Positions 58,877-64,000 of a stretch of 64,000 nt of DNA are shown one piece after another. Origin of the DNA: Holothuria scabra (lineage: Eukaryota > Echinodermata > Holothuroidea > Aspidochirotida > Holothuriidae); NCBI GenBank assembly GCA_037179385.1, contig CM074190.1:8581784-8645783 (forward strand), written 5' to 3'. The position numbers and the translations under genes are program-made. Below the pieces are notes generated by a model, which worked only from the letters and a program-made list of their open reading frames with translations, did no database searches and was not told the origin of the DNA. Position 1 is the first letter of the stretch. Every line of letters starts with the position of its first letter.

Positions 58877-60781
58877 TAGGGCTGTGACGGTTAATCGGTT
58901 AACCGGTTAACCTACCAACTCGTCGGTTACTCGTGCGTCATTCCTCTTCATAGATTAACCATTTTTGTATTGCCAATAACTCAGTCGCCGCGGGGTGGCT
59001 TTGTTGGTAAACTGTTACACAAACATCGCGCAACAAACAGTGTCAGTTTCTCACAAATTATCGCTCGAGCAATAACTGTAAAAAGAGTTTTAAAATCGGC
59101 CGTTCGATTGAACGGATTAATTCCGCGGCAGCGGAATTAAGTACATTATGATGAGTGACAAGTGGCGCACCCATTGTTAGTAACTTTCGTTGGCAGAACT
59201 TCGTGTGCTCGTCTCCTAATCCCTTCAATAGCAACACCCAAGCACAACTTTAGAAATTAGTGGCATGTTTGAGAGGTTACCAAGCGAAAAGAAAGCCACA
59301 AGACAAGCAGGGAGCTGTAACAAAAGTTACCAAGCCCTGTATTTCTATGGCAATAAATCTTCCCACTGTAGCTAATCGAAATATTTTATCATGCTACACC
59401 TCCGTAAATTTCATTATTTTTCATTGTTAGTAGCAGTATTTGGGGAAAATTTAACCCGTAAAAATACGATCGTTTGCACCAGATAATTCCCGCCATTTTG
59501 TTGTTTGCCCAATATCATATAAAATGGAACGTTCCATGTTGACTTTTATGAATAAGCATACGCAGTTCTTTGAACCGACTGGGTTGTAGTTGCAATAATG
59601 TACTGTACTGTAGAAGTCAACCCTACGATGCACGTAAAAATAACGATCTAATTTTTAGCGGTCTTGGACAGCAAAAAATGGACTTGATTAACGTTATCTT
59701 ATGGTTTCTTTCTGATAAAAATATCCCCGTAATTTTGCCACTTCTTGTCCAAACCTTACGGTCTTGTTTCAAAATAATCAGCAAATAAAATGCACTTAAG
59801 TCAGACCCCTGAAAAAATCCAAGTACGCAGAGATTTGTGCTGCCGTTTCTTGGTGAATTTAGCACGGGGCTTGGCCGGCTGCACAGACGGGCTATGTAAG
59901 CCTGGGAAGTGCGATCGTCATAACGCAAACTCAATGGGGAAATTCGTTCAGAGGTCTGGTATTTTCACACACTAAATCCCATAGGCGATGGCGCGAGTTG
60001 TGATTGGCTGGCTAAGAATCAACGTATTTGAACCAATCACAATGCAGAGGCAATTCAAATTTTGCAATAGATTGGTGCATATGATGTCACCGAGCAAAAC
60101 ATGGTCCCTTGTTTAATGGTAAAAACGGATACGCACGCAAGTCTACTGCATGCATGGGACCACGTGCGTTATTGTTTACGTTCGTAACGACATCATATGA
60201 TAACATTCCATAAGTCCTACCGTAAATAACTTTACGGTAGGAATGCTGGGAATTCCTTAATTTATGCAGGAAAATAGAGCTTGGTTGTGCTGTTTGCGGC
60301 CGGTGGGCCGTTTACAGTGCAATTGTACAGATCGCTACTATGACACACACGTGAGCGCTGTACATGTATTGAACACTGCATCGCAAGCAAGCTGCATCAA
60401 AAGAGCGGTGTGGGAGTGTTTCATGAAATAACTGACAATATAACATAGGGTCAGGCGGGAATACAACAGTTGGTGGAATGTTAAAAAGTGCACGTGGTCT
60501 GAAGAAAGCTTCAGTAAATGCGGGATGGGTTTTTTACTGTGAAAAGATGATATAAACTCAGCGCAAAATAGCAACATTTTTGCCACATACTTTCATGTAC
60601 GAACATGACTTACGGCGCCATTTTAGACTTGCACTTTCCTGTACAAAAGTGATGGCGCTCTTTGGAAATGTTGACTTTTTGTTGTTGTGTAAACATTACG
60701 TCATTTTCGGTTAAACGGTTAACCGGCGGTTAATAAAATCGGTTAAACGGATAGTGAATTAACCGAAAATGCACAGCCCTA
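58877..60781. mobile_element. 1.9-kb hAT-like element (TAGGGCTGTG TIR), perfect 8-bp duplication
   Basis: It starts TAGGGCTGTGACGGTTAATC and ends, in reverse complement, TAGGGCTGTGCATTTTCGG. It is flanked by the identical octamer CTTAAAAC on both sides (58869-58876, 60782-60789). Both ends carry clustered GGTTAACCGG palindromes. The GC-richer interior has no frame resembling a transposase. Confidence 0.92.
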
Positions 60782-60789
60782 CTTAAAAC

Positions 60790-62067
60790 ACAATAAATCC
60801 AGCTTAAAACATCGGCATGTGGTTACGTGGAATCAACTTACTTGCTTTGTTGCATTGATAGCTACTGAAGTAGTGTTATTGTACAATGGATTTTCCACTC
60901 AAATGGTAGGCCTTCATGTACGAAGGGATAACTGACATGGTTCTCTCCAGGTTAGGCCTAAACTATGAGTTGCACCTTGTGTACTCAGCATCAGGTTTTT
61001 AAGCCTGGGTACGTGGTACAAATCACTGTGGGATAGTTGAAACCTTTATGTGAAGAATACTTTTGTATAAAAAATGTTGTAGATCAGTCAGATGTCCTAG
61101 TAGAATGCAAAAAACGTTGATAAGGGCCAATAAATTTAAGGACAAAATTTTTACCTACTTTAATGTATAGGGCTACTAATGAGCATATGTTTCTCCACAT
61201 ACAGTATGTACATGATGGCAGATAATTGTCAAACTGATTTGACATTTGTTCCTCCTGTAGGCCGGACCCTGAAATCAAGTACAAATGTAGGACCCTTTGT
61301 AAAGGATACTCTGCCATAATTTGTATTATTTAAAATGAACTGAAGACTATGAATACCATTTTCTGTAATCGTGTATGTAATTTGTTGTGTTATAAATTGT
61401 AATTCTTACTAGATGGAAGACCTGTACTATAGGCCTTAAGGTATTTGCATCCTGTTCATTCAATTTGGACTTCTGGAATGTAGCATTATTAGCCTGTGTG
61501 ATTTATAAGTAATATTAAAAAATGCTCATTATTATGTAATTCATAAGTAATATCACGTAGTATTTCTCAATATTTACCAGTATTTTTTTTATGTTTCCCT
61601 CATAATTCCTGCATGGCTGGGAAATATCCAACTCCGCATGCCCACCAACAGTTAAGAAGGCCTTCTGTATACTATGTATTTTACAGATTTTTTATTTTCC
61701 AAGTGGCCTCTTGACTGCTTACTGCCAAAACTAAAAAAGTGATATCACTGATAAAGATTCTTCTATCAGTATTGGGTTTGGTGATCTGAGTTTAACATTT
61801 GAAGAAGCATTGCAAACTTGCAAAATTGGGCATTGCAAACTAAAGGCTTGTTAAGCATTATGTGCTGAGTACCCCTTTGATTTTATGAGGTGAATTATTG
61901 GAGTTTTTATTTAATCTTCAAAGAAAATATAATATTTTAGTGACATACAGTATAGGAGGAAAACCACTAGGTAGGCAAACAGGTCTGTTTTGAAGGGAAA
62001 TTTACATGGAAACAAATAAAGGGACATGAAAGGCTAATATCAACCAATTTACTGGTATGTAGTGGGT
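60790..62067. other. Intergenic, nothing recognised
   Basis: AT-rich sequence without supported features. Confidence 0.4.
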
Positions 62068-62297
62068 CCAGTCTCTCCCTTGAATTTTGAGGTGTGCAAG
62101 TGAAATCACACATTTAATCACTCACCCCACATCACGGTGAGGAGTGTGATTTTTCATTCACCTAGATGAAGATTTGGACCCAATTTTAATCACATCAGTT
62201 TTATAAAACAGGCTGCACACTTGCCACACTTTTGAATTTTCTGAGGAGTGTGATTTGTGGCACACATGGAAAACCTAAAACTCAAGGTCTGGTTTGC
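62068..62297. mobile_element. Possible short inverted-repeat element
   Basis: CCAGTCTCTCCCTTGAATTT at the left and CCAGACCTTGAGTTTTAGG (reverse complement) at the right form a weak TIR. The right part recurs at about 62950-63025 (GCACATGTGGAAAATCTAAA, ACTCAAGG). No duplication was found. Confidence 0.4.
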
Positions 62298-63633
62298 TTT
62301 GCAGGCTTTCATCAAAGGTAATATGTTGGTTGCAATTTTTTGCAAGTTGGTACCCCTGTCTCACTAAAAGAATACCAGGGTAAACCTGTTATGCAAGTAT
62401 ATACTGTGCAGTACTGAATCAATTTTCTGTTCCTTTTTTATACACTGTCTATAAGACAAAAGGTTTATAATTTTATTTCATTAAAATTAATGTGTGTATG
62501 TATAACCAGTGAAACACAGTTATTTCCCATTTTTCCTACAGTACATGTGAATAAAAGTACATAAGCATTGCTTTGAAAATTTTCTAGATATCTCTTTTAA
62601 GGGTTAACATAATGTTAGGGTCGGGCTTTCAGTTTCGAAAAGAAATTTGAAAATTGCAGGTGTTCAGTCAGCCATCTAAATAAGTTTTGACCAAGTTACT
62701 TTAAAACATCCTTTTGTCCTTTACAAAATTTGTCCATCACAGAAAACTGTCATTAATTAATAGATGGTCTTTTGTGCAGTCTAGCCATCACAACTTCTTG
62801 TTTTTAAGTCTTTAAACATTAATCAAGGAAAATATTGGGTTTGTTTTATGATAGAAAAGCACACCTGGAGAGTCAAGAGCCCCAAATGTTTTTTGAAACA
62901 ATTGGAAACATCACAGTTTCTTCTTATTTCTCTTCAAAGTTTATTAAAATTGTACACATACCACACTCCTTTATTACCTGAGGAATATGATTTATAGCAC
63001 ATGTGGAAAATCTAAAACTCAAGGCATGTACGTAGTATTGCCAATTGAGACTGAATGGTGGTGAACAGTGCCGCTTTAAGTATATTTTAAGTGCAGTAAA
63101 TTTGAGTGTACTTGTAATACAACACAAAGAGGCTCCTGGATTGTCTTGTACTGCTGTCTAAAATATTATGCATGAGTACATGGCTGCTCATATGGTGACT
63201 TTGTGCATAATTAATTCTGGTTTTTAAAAAAGACATTTACCTACAACATCTCGTGTCTTCTGCCATGGATCATCTAGCCCAAAGGTGAATGACTGTGATG
63301 TAGCAGTCTACCCTTCCTCAATGGATTTTACAGTTTCATGTGTTCAATGGTGAAAGCACTATGCTACAACCAGTCCCTGAATGATGAGTAGCTTGAACAC
63401 ATTAATTTACTGCTTGAATACTCACACATAATATGGAATTGCTCAAATCATGTGTGAAAGTTCAGTGTTTAAAGGGGCCATTGCAACACCTCAAACATAC
63501 AGTCTGTAATTTTCCAATGATTTCTTCTGTATACCTGTTAACAACTGTAATCACTCTCCTTTGTTTAATAAAGTTATGACTCTTGTTGTTCAATGCTTAC
63601 ATCAATCAGTTAGTATACCCAATGATACAGTAG
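62298..63633. other. Intergenic, one partial repeat copy
   Basis: Apart from the partial copy at 62950-63025, nothing recognised. Confidence 0.4.
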
Positions 63634-63935
63634 CAGGGATTCTAGCTAGAGAAAATGCCAAACTGGGTGGGAGTTCATTGAAACTGCATCATTCTCACAT
63701 TATGTTGGCCATATCTTAAGATCTAAATTACTTAGTCTGTGGTCAGTTACATGGTTTTGGGTTATTTCCAATACCAGTAAAATCATTCAACTGGATGTTT
63801 TGTGTAGCCTATGTTTAGGGTATGAGTGTGACGAAATTCAAACTGGGTGGTGAAATTTCAAACTGGGTGCTGACTCAAAAAAGTAAATTCAAACTGGTTG
63901 CAGCACCCATTTTGAATGGTCTAGCTAGAACCCTA
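63634..63935. mobile_element. 302-bp MITE (CAGGGATTCTAGCTAGA TIR)
   Basis: CAGGGATTCTAGCTAGA on the left and TAGGGTTCTAGCTAGA in reverse complement on the right, flanked on both sides by AGTAG. Four CAAACTGGGTGG/CAAACTGGTTG phrases lie inside (about 63660, 63840, 63857, 63890). Confidence 0.6.
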
Positions 63936-64000
63936 AGTAGATACTGTAGCTGTCAGCCTGACAATTAACTGAAAGGGTACAATGGCCTGTTACAATTAAA

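Overview
The window looks like nuclear DNA from a marine invertebrate deuterostome, most likely an echinoderm or another ambulacrarian. I infer this from an intron-rich animal gene, AT-rich non-coding sequence, and the dense mix of non-LTR retrotransposons, tRNA-derived SINEs and short inverted-repeat DNA transposons. The species cannot be fixed from the sequence alone. There are no bacterial-style operons, rRNA genes, intact tRNA genes or CRISPR arrays.

One host gene is clear: DAW1 (WDR69/ODA16), the WD40 adaptor that delivers outer-arm dynein into cilia. It lies on the minus strand. Seven coding exons were reconstructed from splice sites and phase: 21922-21883, 13528-13456, 12578-12434, 6046-5865, 3822-3723, 2055-1948 and 1008-902. 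They join in frame for 251 codons plus two bases. The remaining C-terminal WD repeats lie beyond the left edge. One further well-formed but unrecognised exon (17100-16804, minus) sits inside DAW1 intron 1.

The DAW1 introns (1-21.9 kb) are full of repeats. They hold a hAT-like MITE with an exact 8-bp target duplication (5363-5769), a TTAA-flanked piggyBac-like MITE (7142-7400), a 2.2-kb tandem array whose units carry nuclear-receptor-type half-sites (about 10.09-12.28 kb), a tRNA-derived SINE, a TA-flanked MITE beside exon 2, LINE fragments with a pentanucleotide tail, and a 501-bp MITE with a 9-bp duplication whose unoccupied paralogous site lies 1 kb away.

From 22 to 45 kb no host gene is recognisable. 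The region is a nested pile of non-autonomous hAT-like elements with TIRs such as CAGTGGCGTAGC and CAGGGGTGGCGC. Several are proved by 8-bp duplications (32963-33134, 34703-37934, 41711-43445). LINE fragments and two inverted copies of a 0.46-0.49 kb AT-rich repeat 14 kb apart also lie here. The 41.7-kb element contains a 139-bp-arm hairpin.

From 45 to 64 kb there are LINE copies on the minus strand, including a 485-codon uninterrupted reverse transcriptase (48591-50048), a 3.8-kb CAGGGTTCGATTTA element (52317-56081), a 1.9-kb TAGGGCTGTG hAT-like element with a perfect 8-bp duplication (58877-60781), and a 0.3-kb MITE at the right edge. No recognised transposase gene was found, so the DNA transposons here appear to depend on enzymes encoded elsewhere.
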